64,000 nt of DNA from Microbispora sp. H13382. GTDB taxonomy: Bacteria; Actinomycetota; Actinomycetes; Streptosporangiales; Streptosporangiaceae. Below are positions 8,350-18,392 of this stretch, piece after piece. The notes under the pieces were generated by a model. That model was not told the DNA's origin. It did not search any database and worked only from the letters and a program-made list of their open reading frames with translations. Location: assembly GCF_014161445.1 (NCBI RefSeq), contig NZ_JABBXA010000001.1, positions 310,001-374,000 of the forward strand. Reading direction: 5' to 3'. Position numbers and translations under genes: made by a program. Numbering within the stretch: the first letter of the stretch is position 1; each line of letters starts with the position of its first letter.

Positions 8350-10986
8350 ATGCCCAAGTATGTTTACGACTTCACCGAGGGCAACAAGGACCTCAAAGAC
8401 CTCCTCGGTGGTAAGGGCGCCAATCTGGCGGAAATGACCAACATCGGCCTCCCCGTGCCTCCCGGCTTCACGATCACCACCGAGGCGTGCCGCCACTACC
8501 TCCGGCACGGCGGCGTGCCCGACGGGCTGGAGGGGGAGATCGGCGAGCACCTCGCCGCGCTGGAGGCGCGCATGGGCAAGCGCCTCGGCCAGGCCGACGA
8601 CCCGCTGCTGGTCAGCGTGAGGTCGGGGGCCAAGTTCTCGATGCCCGGCATGATGGAGACGGTCCTCAACATCGGCCTCAACGACGACTCGGTCCTCGGG
8701 CTGGCCAAGCAGTCGGGCAACGACCGCTTCGCGTGGGACTCCTACCGCCGGCTCATTCAGATGTTCGGCAAGACCGTCCTGGGCATCGACGACGAGCTGT
8801 TCGAGGACGCGATGGACGACCTCAAGGGCGAGCGGGAGGACACCGACCTCGACGCCGCCGACCTCCAGCGGCTGGTCGAGACCTTCAAGGGCATCGTCCG
8901 CGAGCGTACGGGCCGCGACTTCCCCGCCGACCCCCGTGAGCAGATGGACCTCGCCGTCGGGGCGGTCTTCGACTCCTGGAACGCCCCGCGCGCGATCCTC
9001 TACCGCCGCCAGGAGCGCATCCCCGCCGATCTCGGCACGGCCGTCAACGTCGTCGCCATGGTGTTCGGCAACATGGGCCCGGACTCCGGCACGGGGGTCG
9101 CCTTCACCCGTGACCCCGGCTCGGGACGCCAGGGCGTCTACGGCGACTACCTGCGCAACGCCCAGGGCGAGGACGTCGTCGCCGGCATCCGCAACACCGT
9201 CCCCCTACAGGAGCTGGAGACCGTCAACCCCGCGGCCTACCGCGAGCTCCTCGACATCATGGCGACGCTGGAGCGGCACTACCGCGACCTGTGCGACATC
9301 GAGTTCACGATCGAGCGCGGCAAGCTGTGGATGCTGCAGACCCGCGTCGGCAAGCGCACGGCCGAGGCCGCCTTCTGCATCGCCACCCAGCTCGTGGACG
9401 AGGGCCTCATCGACATGGACGAGGCGGTCATCCGGGTCACGGGCGACCAGCTCGCCCAGCTCATGTTCCCCCGCTTCGCCGCGACGGCGGGCAACCGCAG
9501 GCTGACCACCGGCATGAACGCCTCGCCCGGCGCCGCCGCGGGCAAGGCCGTCTTCAGCTCCGAGCGGGCCGTCGAGCTGGCCGGGCGGGGCGAGGCGGTC
9601 ATCCTCGTGCGGCGGGAGACCAACCCCGACGACCTCGCCGGGATGATCGCGGCCCAGGGTGTGCTCACCTCAAGGGGCGGCAAGACCTCCCACGCCGCCG
9701 TGGTGGCCCGCGGCATGGGCAAGACCTGCGTGTGCGGGGCCGAGGAGCTGGACGTCGACACGCACGCCCGCCGCTTCACCGCGCCCGGCGGGATCGTCGT
9801 GAACGAGGGCGACGTGATCTCGATCGACGGCGGCACCGGCGCCGTCTACCTCGGCGAGGTCCCCGTCACCGCCTCGCCGGTCGCCGAGTACTTCGAGGGC
9901 GAGCCGGCCGGGGACGAGCTGGTCCGGGCCGTCGACCGGATCATGACCCACGCGGACTCCGTCCGCCGGCTCGCCGTACGGGCCAACGCCGACACCCCCG
10001 AGGACGCCGCCCGCGCCCGCCGCTACGGCGCCCAGGGCATCGGGCTGTGCCGTACGGAGCACATGTTCCTGGGGGAGCGGCGGCGGCTCGTGGAGGACCT
10101 GATCCTGGCCGCGACGCCCAAGGAGCGGCAGGTCGCGCTGGACGCGCTGGAACCGCTGCAGACCGGCGACTTCATCGGCATCCTCACGGCCATGCGCGGG
10201 CTGCCGGTGACGATCCGGCTGATCGACCCGCCGCTGCACGAGTTCCTGCCCGACCTCACCGACCTGGCCGTGAAGGTGGCCCTCAGGGGGGACGAGGCGG
10301 ACGACCGGGACCGCAGGCTTCTCGAGGCGGTCAAGCGGTTGCACGAGCAGAACCCGATGCTGGGCCTGCGCGGTGTACGGCTCGGCCTGACGATCCCCGG
10401 CCTGTTCGCGATGCAGGTGCGGGCCATCGCCGCCGCGGCCCGGCAGGTCGAGGGCGCCCGGGCGGAGATCATGATCCCACTGGTCGGCGCGGTGCAGGAG
10501 CTGGAGATCGTACGGGAGGAGGCGGAGCGGATCCTCGCCGAGGCGGGCGTGGAGGCGGCGATCGGCACGATGATCGAGGTGCCGAGGGCGGCGCTGACGG
10601 CCGGCCAGATCGCCGAGGCCGCCGAGTTCTTCTCGTTCGGCACCAACGACCTCACCCAGATGACCTGGGGCTTCTCCCGCGACGACGTGGAGAGCGGGTT
10701 CTTCGCCAGATACCTCGACCTGGGCGTCTTCGGAGTCTCACCGTTCGAGTCGATCGACCGCGAGGGCGTCGGTCGCCTGATGCGGCTCGCGGCCGAGGAG
10801 GGCAGGCGGAGCCGGCCGGGCCTCAAGATCGGCATCTGCGGCGAGCACGGCGGCGACCCCGACTCGGTCCGCTTCTGCCACGAGATCGGCCTCGACTACG
10901 TCTCCTGCTCGCCATTCCGTATCCCGGTGGCGCGGCTCGAGGCGGGCCGCGCCGCGCTGACCTGCGCGGAGTCCGACACGCGATGA
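8350..10986 (+). CDS. ppdK: Pyruvate, phosphate dikinase
   Basis: The 878-residue enzyme interconverts pyruvate + ATP + Pi with phosphoenolpyruvate + AMP + PPi, at the glycolysis/gluconeogenesis node. The N-terminal ATP-grasp domain starts GGKGANLAEMTNIGLPVPPG. The central swivelling domain has the phospho-His in GGKTSHAAVVARGMGK. The C-terminal PEP/pyruvate barrel carries GIGLCRTEHMF and the catalytic Cys in GICGEHGGDP. ATG 8350 is chosen over an upstream in-frame start because GAAGGAG precedes it and the family starts at this point. The upstream region holds three DasR-like boxes. Confidence 0.96.
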   Translation: MPKYVYDFTEGNKDLKDLLGGKGANLAEMTNIGLPVPPGFTITTEACRHYLRHGGVPDGLEGEIGEHLAALEARMGKRLGQADDPLLVSVRSGAKFSMPGMMETVLNIGLNDDSVLGLAKQSGNDRFAWDSYRRLIQMFGKTVLGIDDELFEDAMDDLKGEREDTDLDAADLQRLVETFKGIVRERTGRDFPADPREQMDLAVGAVFDSWNAPRAILYRRQERIPADLGTAVNVVAMVFGNMGPDSGTGVAFTRDPGSGRQGVYGDYLRNAQGEDVVAGIRNTVPLQELETVNPAAYRELLDIMATLERHYRDLCDIEFTIERGKLWMLQTRVGKRTAEAAFCIATQLVDEGLIDMDEAVIRVTGDQLAQLMFPRFAATAGNRRLTTGMNASPGAAAGKAVFSSERAVELAGRGEAVILVRRETNPDDLAGMIAAQGVLTSRGGKTSHAAVVARGMGKTCVCGAEELDVDTHARRFTAPGGIVVNEGDVISIDGGTGAVYLGEVPVTASPVAEYFEGEPAGDELVRAVDRIMTHADSVRRLAVRANADTPEDAARARRYGAQGIGLCRTEHMFLGERRRLVEDLILAATPKERQVALDALEPLQTGDFIGILTAMRGLPVTIRLIDPPLHEFLPDLTDLAVKVALRGDEADDRDRRLLEAVKRLHEQNPMLGLRGVRLGLTIPGLFAMQVRAIAAAARQVEGARAEIMIPLVGAVQELEIVREEAERILAEAGVEAAIGTMIEVPRAALTAGQIAEAAEFFSFGTNDLTQMTWGFSRDDVESGFFARYLDLGVFGVSPFESIDREGVGRLMRLAAEEGRRSRPGLKIGICGEHGGDPDSVRFCHEIGLDYVSCSPFRIPVARLEAGRAALTCAESDTR

Positions 10987-10992
10987 GTTGAA

Positions 10993-11024
10993 ATTCCACA
11001 GAACATCCGGACTTGTTGTGGAAT
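10993..11024. terminator. Hairpin after ppdK
   Basis: ATTCCACA (10993-11000) pairs with TGTGGAAT (11017-11024) around a 16-base loop, just beyond the ppdK stop. It is a modest candidate terminator or operator. Confidence 0.4.
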
Positions 11025-11136
11025 GACAAGGTCGGAGTGGGGGTGGTTCACCGGGTCGCGCGACACGGCCCGGTGACCGTTGAAGCCGCCCGCCTGAGTG
11101 ATCACTCTACGTACCTACCGCAAGGAAGGACGTGGA

Positions 11137-13050
11137 GTGAGAAGACGTCGCCGTCCGCCGGCGCTCGCGATCGCCGCGGCGCTGCTGTGCACCCTCCCCA
11201 CGCTGCTCGCAGCCGCCCCCGTGTCGTCGGCCGTCCCGCCCGCGGCCACGCTGACGGGCCCGCCGGCCGCCGCCGGGGAGGCCCCCGCGGGGCGGGCGGA
11301 CCAGGAGCCGTCGACGTCGAGGCAGTACCAGGTGGACGGCCCGGCCACCGTCGCGCAGCGCAGCGCGGTGGCCCGCACGGGGGCCGCGATCGACGAGGTG
11401 CACGGCCGGAGCCTGGTCGTCACCGCGACGCTCCAGGAGGCCGACGCCATCCGGCGGCTCGGGTTCAGGCTCACCGAGCTGGAACCCCCGGCTGAGCCCG
11501 GCGGCCCGCAGACCTTCGACTTCCCCTCGGGGGACTCCGGCTACCACAACTACGCCGAGCTCAGCACGCTGGTGGACCAGGTCGTCGCCGCCCATCCCAC
11601 GATCGCCCGCAGGTTCAGCTACGGCCGCTCCTACGAGGGCCGCGACCTGATGGGCATCAAGATCAGCGACAACGTGGCCGCCGACGAGAACGAGCCGGAG
11701 GTGCTGTTCACCGCCCACCAGCACGCGCGCGAGCATCTGACCGTCGAGATGGCGATCTACCTGCTGCGCCTGTTCACCGACGGCTACGGCGGCGACGCCC
11801 AGATCACCGACCTGGTGAACACGCGGGAGATCTGGATCCTGCCCGACCTCAACCCCGACGGCGGCGAGTACGACGTCGCCACCGGTTCCTACCGGTCCTG
11901 GCGCAAGAACCGCCAGCCCAACGCCGGCACCTCCAGCGTCGGCACCGACCTCAACCGCAACTGGGGCTACAGGTGGGGCTGCTGCGGCGGCTCCTCGGGC
12001 ACCCCGTCGAGCGAGACCTACCGCGGAGCGGCCGCCGAGTCGGCCCCGGAGGTCAAGGCGGCGGCCGACTTCGTACGCGGCCGGGTGGTCGGCGGCGTCC
12101 AGCAGATCAAGGCCGCCATCGACTGGCACACCTACAGCGAACTCGTCCTGTGGCCGTACGGGTACACGACGGCCGACACCGGCCCGGGCATGACGCAGGA
12201 CGACAGGGACGCGCACGCCGCCCTCGGCCGCAGCATGGCGGCCACCAACGGGTACACCGCCGAGCAGGCGAGCGACCTCTACATCACCGACGGCTCGATC
12301 GACGACTGGATGTGGGGCACCTACAAGATCTTCACGTACACGTTCGAGATGTATCCCAAGGGGAGCAACCCCGGCTTCTACCCGCCCGACGAGACGATCG
12401 ACCGGGAGACCTCGCGCAACCGGGCGGCCGCGCTGCTGCTCGTCCAGAACGCCGACTGCGTCTACCGGGTCATCGGCAAGGAGTCCGCGTACTGCGGCAC
12501 GGGCACGCCGCCCGCCGTCGTCTACTCCGACACCTTCGAGACCGCGACCGGCTGGACGGCGAACGCGGCGGGCACCGACACGGCCACCTCGGGCGCGTGG
12601 GAGCGCGCCGACCCCGCCGCGACCTCCTCCAGCGGGGCCAAGCAGCTCGGCACCACGGTCAGCGGGAGCTACGACCTGGTCACGGGCGCCGCCGCCGGGA
12701 CGAGCGCGGGGGACGGCGACGTCGACGGGGGAGTGACCACGATCACGTCGCCGCCGATCACGCTGCCGGCCTCGGGGACGCTCACGCTGTCGCTGTCCTG
12801 GTACCTCGCCCACGGGTCCAACTCCTCCGCGGCCGACTACTTCCGGGTGAAGGTGATCGGCGGCACGACGAGCACGGTCTTCGAGCAGCTCGGCGCGGCC
12901 ACCGACAGGGACGGCGCGTGGAGCGTCGCCACCGCGTCGCTGACCGGGTTCGCCGGTCAGACCGTGCGCATCCAGTTCGAGGCGGCCGACCTGGCGACCG
13001 CCAGCCTCGTGGAGGCCGGCGTCGACGACGTCCGGATCACCAAGAACTAG
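11137..13050 (+). CDS. Secreted zinc carboxypeptidase (M14) with C-terminal sandwich domain
   Basis: The 637-residue exported protein has an Arg-rich signal peptide ([20 protein letters not shown]) and a propeptide-like region. The M14 catalytic domain has zinc ligands in HQHARE (His196, Glu199) and WHTY, and the general base Glu in YTFEMYP. After about residue 470 a second domain follows (from [11 protein letters not shown] to DDVRITKN), of a jelly-roll type that often binds carbohydrate or assists proteases. The GTG at 11137 has GGAAGG 7 bases upstream. Its stop overlaps the convergent XRE gene by 4 bases. Confidence 0.88.
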   Translation: MRRRRRPPALAIAAALLCTLPTLLAAAPVSSAVPPAATLTGPPAAAGEAPAGRADQEPSTSRQYQVDGPATVAQRSAVARTGAAIDEVHGRSLVVTATLQEADAIRRLGFRLTELEPPAEPGGPQTFDFPSGDSGYHNYAELSTLVDQVVAAHPTIARRFSYGRSYEGRDLMGIKISDNVAADENEPEVLFTAHQHAREHLTVEMAIYLLRLFTDGYGGDAQITDLVNTREIWILPDLNPDGGEYDVATGSYRSWRKNRQPNAGTSSVGTDLNRNWGYRWGCCGGSSGTPSSETYRGAAAESAPEVKAAADFVRGRVVGGVQQIKAAIDWHTYSELVLWPYGYTTADTGPGMTQDDRDAHAALGRSMAATNGYTAEQASDLYITDGSIDDWMWGTYKIFTYTFEMYPKGSNPGFYPPDETIDRETSRNRAAALLLVQNADCVYRVIGKESAYCGTGTPPAVVYSDTFETATGWTANAAGTDTATSGAWERADPAATSSSGAKQLGTTVSGSYDLVTGAAAGTSAGDGDVDGGVTTITSPPITLPASGTLTLSLSWYLAHGSNSSAADYFRVKVIGGTTSTVFEQLGAATDRDGAWSVATASLTGFAGQTVRIQFEAADLATASLVEAGVDDVRITKN

Positions 13051-13838
13051 ACCCACTCCCAGCGGATGCCGCGTACGCCGGGCCGGGCGCCGGTGTCCAC
13101 CAGGTGGGCGGTTCCGAACGCGTCGACGCGCAGCTCGCCGGCGTCGCGGGGCGGCGCCGACGCGTCCGGCGACCAGGTGTGGAAACACCGCACAGGCAGC
13201 CGCCCGCCCGTGAACCGCACCTGCACCAGATGCTGCTCGACCGGGTCCCGCAGGCGCCGGTCGTACCGGTCGGCCGAGGCGATGGCGGTGACGTACTCCA
13301 CGACGTGGGTCTCGCCGGGGGCGAGCGGGTGCGGGAAGATCAGCTCGGTCAGGAGCCCCGTGCCGTCGACGCCGCCGCGGCCGGGCCGGCACCACTCGGT
13401 GCGCAGCAGCCGGGTGCCCGGCGGATGGGCGACCACGTACCGGTCCACGCCCGGCGCGGCGGCCCGCAGCACGACGCGGGCGTTCACCCGGTGCCGCCGG
13501 CCGGTGCTCACCACCACCTGCTCGTGGTGGCTGAGCACGGTGAGCGTCTCCGGCCGCCGTCCTCGCGGGCGGGGCGGCCCGAGCAGGCCGATCAGGGCGT
13601 ATTCGGGCAGGGACAAGATGACCTCGAGCTCCCGGACCGCCGCCAGGGAGGCGGCGCGTTCGGGCCGGGACCGGCCGCGCTGCCAATAGCTGAGGCTGGA
13701 CAGGCTGACCTCGAATCCCCGCTCGCGCAGCCGTGAGTGCAGGCGGTCGAGGCTCAGGCCCCGCGCGCGGATGGCGGCCCGCAGGGCGCGCTCGAAGGGC
13801 CCGGACCGGAGGACCTCCGCGAGCTCGTCGTCCACCAC
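13047..13838 (-). CDS. XRE-like helix-turn-helix regulator
   Basis: The 263-residue protein opens with a Cro/CI-type HTH ([20 protein letters not shown] then [17 protein letters not shown]), as in the phage-repressor family. The rest is a beta-rich region rich in VV, HPPGT and [18 protein letters not shown] strands, probably a ligand-sensing or dimerisation domain I do not recognise. It converges on the carboxypeptidase with a 4-base stop overlap and diverges from dgt. Confidence 0.7.
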   Translation of the reverse strand: MVDDELAEVLRSGPFERALRAAIRARGLSLDRLHSRLRERGFEVSLSSLSYWQRGRSRPERAASLAAVRELEVILSLPEYALIGLLGPPRPRGRRPETLTVLSHHEQVVVSTGRRHRVNARVVLRAAAPGVDRYVVAHPPGTRLLRTEWCRPGRGGVDGTGLLTELIFPHPLAPGETHVVEYVTAIASADRYDRRLRDPVEQHLVQVRFTGGRLPVRCFHTWSPDASAPPRDAGELRVDAFGTAHLVDTGARPGVRGIRWEWV

Positions 13839-14011
13839 CAGGGCTCCTCCCCGGAAGCGCCAGGGCGGGAAAAGCCGAGTATCACTCGCGACCGCTTACC
13901 CGGCAAGAGGGCAATCTCCCATCGGACTACCGGATCTGTCGTGAAACCCGACCTTCGCGGGTACGCTCCATTCCCCGCCGCCACGGGGCTTGCCACAGGG
14001 AAGGAGGACGC

Positions 14012-15319
14012 ATGGCCCGCTATGACGAGCACGACCAGGCGCGGTGGGTGCCGGAGCCGCCGGGCAACCCCGAGCGGAGCGCGTTCGAGCGGGACCGGGC
14101 ACGCGTGCTCCACAGCGCCTCGCTGCGCAGGCTCGCCGCCAAGACGCAGGTGGTGGCCCCCGCCGACTGCACCGGCCTGCACAGCCCCCGTACGCGGCTG
14201 ACCCACTCGCTGGAATGCGCGCAGATCGGCCGGGAGATGGGCAAGGTCCTCGGCTGCGACCCCGACCTGGTGGAGACCGCCTGCCTCGCCCACGACCTCG
14301 GCCACCCCCCGTTCGGCCACAACGGGGAGGCCGCCCTCGACGAACTGGCGGCGCCGTGCGGCGGGTTCCAGGGCAACGCGCAGAACCTGCGCCTGCTGAC
14401 CCGGCTGGAGGCCAAGGTCATCACCGAGGACGGCCGCAGCGCCGGGCTCAACCTCACCCGGGCGACGCTCGACTCGGTGTGCAAGTATCCCTGGGCCGGG
14501 TCGTCCTGCCGCGTTCCCGGCGTCCCGCTTGCCGGGGAGGGCCAGCCGTACTGCGTCTACCCCGACGACCTGGCGGTCTTCCGGTGGGTGCGGGAGGGCG
14601 CGCCCGACTACGCGGTCGGCTTCGAGGCGCAGGTCATGGACTGGGCCGACGACGTGGCGTACTCGGTGCACGACCTGGAGGACGCGCTGACGTGCGGCCA
14701 CGTCACGATGGCGGCGCTGCGCGACCCGGAGGAGCGGCTGGATGTGTGCCGCCTGACGAGGCAGTGGTACGCGCCCGACGCCGGCCTGGAGGAGCTGGCG
14801 GAGACCTTCACGCGGCTGATCACCGAGCCGCTGTGGCCCGCCGCCTTCGACGCCGGGCTCGCCGACCTCGCCGCGCTCAAGCGGCTCACCAGCGCGCTCA
14901 TCGGCCGGCTGTGCCGCTCCGCGCAGGACGCCACGCGCGAGGCGTACGGCTGCCGCCCGGCGCCCGCCGGCCGGAGCGCCCCGGGACGGTACGACGCGGA
15001 CCTGGTGGTGCCGAGGACCACCCGGCTGGAGTGCGCGCTGCTCAAGGGCGTGACGGCTCACTACGTGATGTCGAGGGAGGACCACCACGCCGTCCAGGCC
15101 CGGCAGCGGGAGATCATCGCCGAGCTGGGCGACCTCATCCTCCGGGGCGCCCCGGCGACCCTGGAGCCCGCCCTGCGGCCGCAGTTCGAGCAGGCCGCCG
15201 ACGACGCGGGACGGCTGCGCGCGGTGGTCGACCAGATCGCCTCGCTCACCGACGCCTCCGCCATGGGCTGGCACCGGCGCCTGTCCGCGGCCACGCGCCG
15301 CCGCCTCAAGGCCGGCTGA
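14012..15319 (+). CDS. dgt: Deoxyguanosinetriphosphate triphosphohydrolase-like protein
   Basis: This 435-residue HD-domain enzyme would hydrolyse dGTP or other dNTPs to nucleoside and triphosphate. The metal site is spelled by RLTHSLECAQIG, the HD pair in CLAHDLGHPPFGHNGE, and the later MDWADDVAYSVHDLEDA, all hallmark dGTPase motifs. Residues 10-30 hold the usual PERSAFERDRARVLHSASLRR segment. The ATG follows AAGGAGG. It is the normal neighbour of dnaG in actinomycetes, here separated by an M23 lipoprotein gene on the opposite strand. Confidence 0.92.
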   Translation: MARYDEHDQARWVPEPPGNPERSAFERDRARVLHSASLRRLAAKTQVVAPADCTGLHSPRTRLTHSLECAQIGREMGKVLGCDPDLVETACLAHDLGHPPFGHNGEAALDELAAPCGGFQGNAQNLRLLTRLEAKVITEDGRSAGLNLTRATLDSVCKYPWAGSSCRVPGVPLAGEGQPYCVYPDDLAVFRWVREGAPDYAVGFEAQVMDWADDVAYSVHDLEDALTCGHVTMAALRDPEERLDVCRLTRQWYAPDAGLEELAETFTRLITEPLWPAAFDAGLADLAALKRLTSALIGRLCRSAQDATREAYGCRPAPAGRSAPGRYDADLVVPRTTRLECALLKGVTAHYVMSREDHHAVQARQREIIAELGDLILRGAPATLEPALRPQFEQAADDAGRLRAVVDQIASLTDASAMGWHRRLSAATRRRLKAG

Positions 15320-15334
15320 CCGCGCCCGCGCGTC

Positions 15335-16192
15335 TCAGAGCGGGATGACCACCGTGTCGTTGTCGTTGTCGTTCTTCTTCTTGGGCGGCTTGGTCTCGTC
15401 CGGGGTGGGCGTCGTGGGCTGCTTCGACGAGTTGGACGAGTTGGACGAGCCGGAGCACAGTTGCGTGCAGGGCGGGGTGGGGCCCAGCCGCTTGCGCAGC
15501 GTCAGCATCGCCTTGCGCGGGGAGACCGTCCGGTTGCCGTCGTCCCAGGCGTCCAGGTACGGCCACGGCGGCACCACGCCCCGGCGGACCCACCAGTACT
15601 GCGGCTCGACCGGCCAGGAGATGGCGAAGTAGAGGTTGCTCGCGGTGTCGCGGGCGTTGCCCGTGTTGCCCACGCGGCCGAGCAGTTGCCCGGCCTTGAC
15701 CTTGGTGCCCGGTGTGACGTCCTCCTCGACGGAGTCGAGGTGGCCTCCGAGGTACAGCACGCCGTCCTCGCCCTTGACCGTGACGAACCGGCCCTCCCGG
15801 TCGGTGCCGCGGTCGGTGGAGGGCGTCCAGAGGTTCCTGACGTTGACCTCCTGGACCACTCCGTCGACCGGCGACACGAACGCGCAGCCCTTCTTCGCCC
15901 AGATGGTGGTCTTGGGCAGCACGAGCAGCTTGCGGGAGTACGACACCTTGCAGCCCTTGATGGGGAAGGCGTACGTGTAGGGGGACATCTTCGGCGGCGG
16001 GACCCGCACCGGCTCGTCCCCGGGCGGGGGCACGACGTGACCGGGCTGGGAGTCGTCGGTGGCGGCCGTGATGCCGTTTCCGGGCGGCGGCGTGGGCGGC
16101 AGTGTGCTCACTCCCGCGACCCCGGCGGGCGCGCCGCAGGACGCCGCGACGAACGCGGCGCCGGCGAGGGCGGCCAGTCTCCCCGATCGCAT
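15335..16192 (-). CDS. M23-family peptidase-like lipoprotein
   Basis: The 285-residue lipoprotein (MRSGRLAALAGAAFVAASC, lipobox VAASC) carries a peptidoglycan-associated M23/LysM-partner domain: CAFVSPVDGVVQEVN, then YLGGHLDSV, KAGQLLGRVGNTGNA. The family's usual HxxxD and HxH zinc ligands are incomplete in what I can see, so it may be a non-catalytic M23 scaffold. The C-terminus is a low-complexity Ser/Asn/Lys/Asp tail. I chose the ATG at 16192, with GGAG close upstream, over a GTG three codons earlier. It diverges from dnaG. Confidence 0.75.
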   Translation of the reverse strand: MRSGRLAALAGAAFVAASCGAPAGVAGVSTLPPTPPPGNGITAATDDSQPGHVVPPPGDEPVRVPPPKMSPYTYAFPIKGCKVSYSRKLLVLPKTTIWAKKGCAFVSPVDGVVQEVNVRNLWTPSTDRGTDREGRFVTVKGEDGVLYLGGHLDSVEEDVTPGTKVKAGQLLGRVGNTGNARDTASNLYFAISWPVEPQYWWVRRGVVPPWPYLDAWDDGNRTVSPRKAMLTLRKRLGPTPPCTQLCSGSSNSSNSSKQPTTPTPDETKPPKKKNDNDNDTVVIPL

Positions 16193-16338
16193 GATCTCCA
16201 CCTGGTCGACGTTATCGAACCTTTCCTTTGTAACGGACCAAGCCGTACATCACGACCTGTTCCGGAAAGTCGTGACATGTCCTCGATGTCGGCGGCGGGG
16301 CGTCCGGGCTGTCGGGGGCAGGCTCTAGACTCGCCAGC

Positions 16339-18258
16339 GTGGCAGGGCGAAGCGGTCGGATCAGTGACGAGGACATCGCGCTCGTGCGGGAGCGCTCGCC
16401 GATCGCCGACGTCGTCGGCGAGCACATCCAGCTCCGCAACGCGGGCGGGGGCAACCTGAAGGGGCTGTGCCCGTTCCACGACGAGAAGTCGCCCTCCTTC
16501 AACGTCACCCCGGCCCGGGGCTACTACTACTGCTTCGGCTGCGCCGAGGGCGGCGACGTCATCACGTTCGTCCGCAAGATCGAGAACCTGACGTTCACCG
16601 AGGCGGTCGAGCGGCTCGCCCAGCGCGCCGGCATCCAGCTCCGCTACGAGCAGGGCGGCTACGTGCCGGGGCGCGAGCAGGGCGAGCGGCTGCGGCTGAT
16701 CGAGGCGCACCGCGCCGCCGCCGAGTTCTACGCCGAGCGGCTGTCCGGCCCCGAGGCGGCGCCCGGGCGGCGCTTCCTGTCCGAGCGCGGCTTCGAGCGG
16801 GCCGACGCCGAGCACTTCGGGGTCGGCTACGCGCCCAACGAGTGGGAGGCGCTGTCGCGGCACCTGATGGCCCGCGGGTTCACCTCCCAGGAACTGATCA
16901 AGGGCGGCCTGGCCCGCGAGGGCAGGCGCGGCCCCGTCGACCGGTTCCGCGGCCGGCTCGTCTGGCCGATCCGCGACATCACCGGAGACGTCATCGGGTT
17001 CGGCGCGCGCAAGCTGCTCGACTCCGACGACGGCCCCAAGTACCTGAACACCCCCGAGAGCCCGATCTACCACAAGAGCTCGGTGCTGTACGGCGTGGAC
17101 CTCGCCAAGCGGGAGATCGCCAAGCGGTCCCAGGCCGTCATCGTGGAGGGCTACACCGACGTCATGGCCTGCCATCTGGCCGGCGTGCCGACCGCGGTGG
17201 CCACCTGCGGCACCTCCTTCGGCGAAGACCACATCAAGGTCCTGCGCCGGCTGCTGCTCGACCAGGCCGAGTTCCGGGGCGAGGTGATCTTCACCTTCGA
17301 CGGCGACTCGGCGGGGCAGAAGGCCGCCCTGCGCGCGTTCCAGGACGAGCAGAAGTTCGTCACGCAGACCTTCGTCGCCGTGCAGCCCGACGGCCTCGAC
17401 CCCTGCGATCTGCGGGTCAAGCAGGGCGACGCCGCCGTGCGCGACCTGATCGCCAGCCGCGAGCCGCTGTTCGCCTTCGCGATCCGCAGCACCCTGTCCC
17501 GCTACGACCTCAACACCAACGAGGGCCGCCTGGCCGCGCTCGACGCCGCCGCGCCCGTCGTGGCCTCGATCAAGGACCCGGGGCTGCGCAAGACCTACGT
17601 GGTGGACCTCGACCGCTGGATCGGCTTCATGGACGAGGGCTTCGTCATCCAGCGCGTCCAGCAGGTCGTGGGGCGGACGCAGGACGGCGCGCACGCTCCC
17701 GGGCGCAGGCAGGCCGGCCGTACGGCGGCGCCGGAACGGCCCGCGCCCGTGCGGCAGGAGCCCCTGGACCCCGCCGTCCGTCTGGAGGCGGAGGCGCTCA
17801 AGCTCGCCGTGCAGCGGCCCGCGCTGCTCGGGCCGGAGTTCGACGCGCTCGGCGCGGCGACGTTCACCCTGCCCGAGCACGTCGCCCTGTACGAGGTCGT
17901 CACGGCGGCGGGGGGCACCGTCGCCGGAGGACCGGGTGGGCGCGAGTGGGTCGACCGGCTGCTGGAGCAGGCCGACGCCGCGGCGCCGGGTGCGACCGGC
18001 CTCGACCTGAGGTCGCTCGTCACCCGGTTCGCGGTCGAGGCCGTGCGCGCCGACGTCAACGTCGAGGAGCGGTACGGCGCGGCCGTCCTGGCGAAGATTC
18101 AGGAGGTCGCGGTGGGCCGGGCGGTCGCCCAGGTGAAGTCGCGGCTGCAGCGGCTCAACCCGGTCGAGGAGCAGCAGGAGTACAACCGGCTGTTCGGCGA
18201 ACTCGTGGCGCTGGAACAGCAGCGACGGGTGTTGCGAGAACGCGCGAGTGGGGCCTGA
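16339..18258 (+). CDS. dnaG: DNA primase
   Basis: This 639-residue primase lays RNA primers at the replication fork. The N-terminal CHC2 zinc finger is visible (Cys44, His47, Cys65, Cys68 in CPFHDEKSPSF and YYCFGC). The catalytic core follows (FRGRLVWPIRDITGDVIGFGAR), then TOPRIM motifs VIVEGYTDVMA and FTFDGDSAGQKA. The C-terminal DnaB-interacting domain is long and Glu/Arg-rich, ending LEQQRRVLRERAS. It starts at GTG 16339 and sits upstream of an RpoD-family sigma factor, as in the classical macromolecular-synthesis arrangement. Confidence 0.95.
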   Translation: MAGRSGRISDEDIALVRERSPIADVVGEHIQLRNAGGGNLKGLCPFHDEKSPSFNVTPARGYYYCFGCAEGGDVITFVRKIENLTFTEAVERLAQRAGIQLRYEQGGYVPGREQGERLRLIEAHRAAAEFYAERLSGPEAAPGRRFLSERGFERADAEHFGVGYAPNEWEALSRHLMARGFTSQELIKGGLAREGRRGPVDRFRGRLVWPIRDITGDVIGFGARKLLDSDDGPKYLNTPESPIYHKSSVLYGVDLAKREIAKRSQAVIVEGYTDVMACHLAGVPTAVATCGTSFGEDHIKVLRRLLLDQAEFRGEVIFTFDGDSAGQKAALRAFQDEQKFVTQTFVAVQPDGLDPCDLRVKQGDAAVRDLIASREPLFAFAIRSTLSRYDLNTNEGRLAALDAAAPVVASIKDPGLRKTYVVDLDRWIGFMDEGFVIQRVQQVVGRTQDGAHAPGRRQAGRTAAPERPAPVRQEPLDPAVRLEAEALKLAVQRPALLGPEFDALGAATFTLPEHVALYEVVTAAGGTVAGGPGGREWVDRLLEQADAAAPGATGLDLRSLVTRFAVEAVRADVNVEERYGAAVLAKIQEVAVGRAVAQVKSRLQRLNPVEEQQEYNRLFGELVALEQQRRVLRERASGA

Positions 18259-18265
18259 ATAAACG

Positions 18266-18392
18266 TCCCTTTCCAGTTCTCACAGCAGTCAAACATATAT
18301 TTTGATCTCGATTCGGTATTGACTTCCGCCTTACCTTGGGTGACAAAAATAGGCCTGCCATTTAGTGGTGCCTTTCCTGCACACTGTGTTGC
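18266..18392 (+). promoter_or_regulatory. AT-rich promoter region of the sigma-factor gene
   Basis: This 127-base gap is strikingly AT-rich for the window, with CATATATTTTG at 18294-18304 and a TTGACT at 18319-18324 followed by GACAAAAAT. A convincing -10 at standard spacing is not seen, so the start site is uncertain. Confidence 0.45.

Noticed and set aside
11107..13686. 859-residue minus-strand frame across the carboxypeptidase
   Set aside because: It is antisense to a clear M14 gene and an XRE gene, with Arg/Gly-rich composition typical of a shadow frame.
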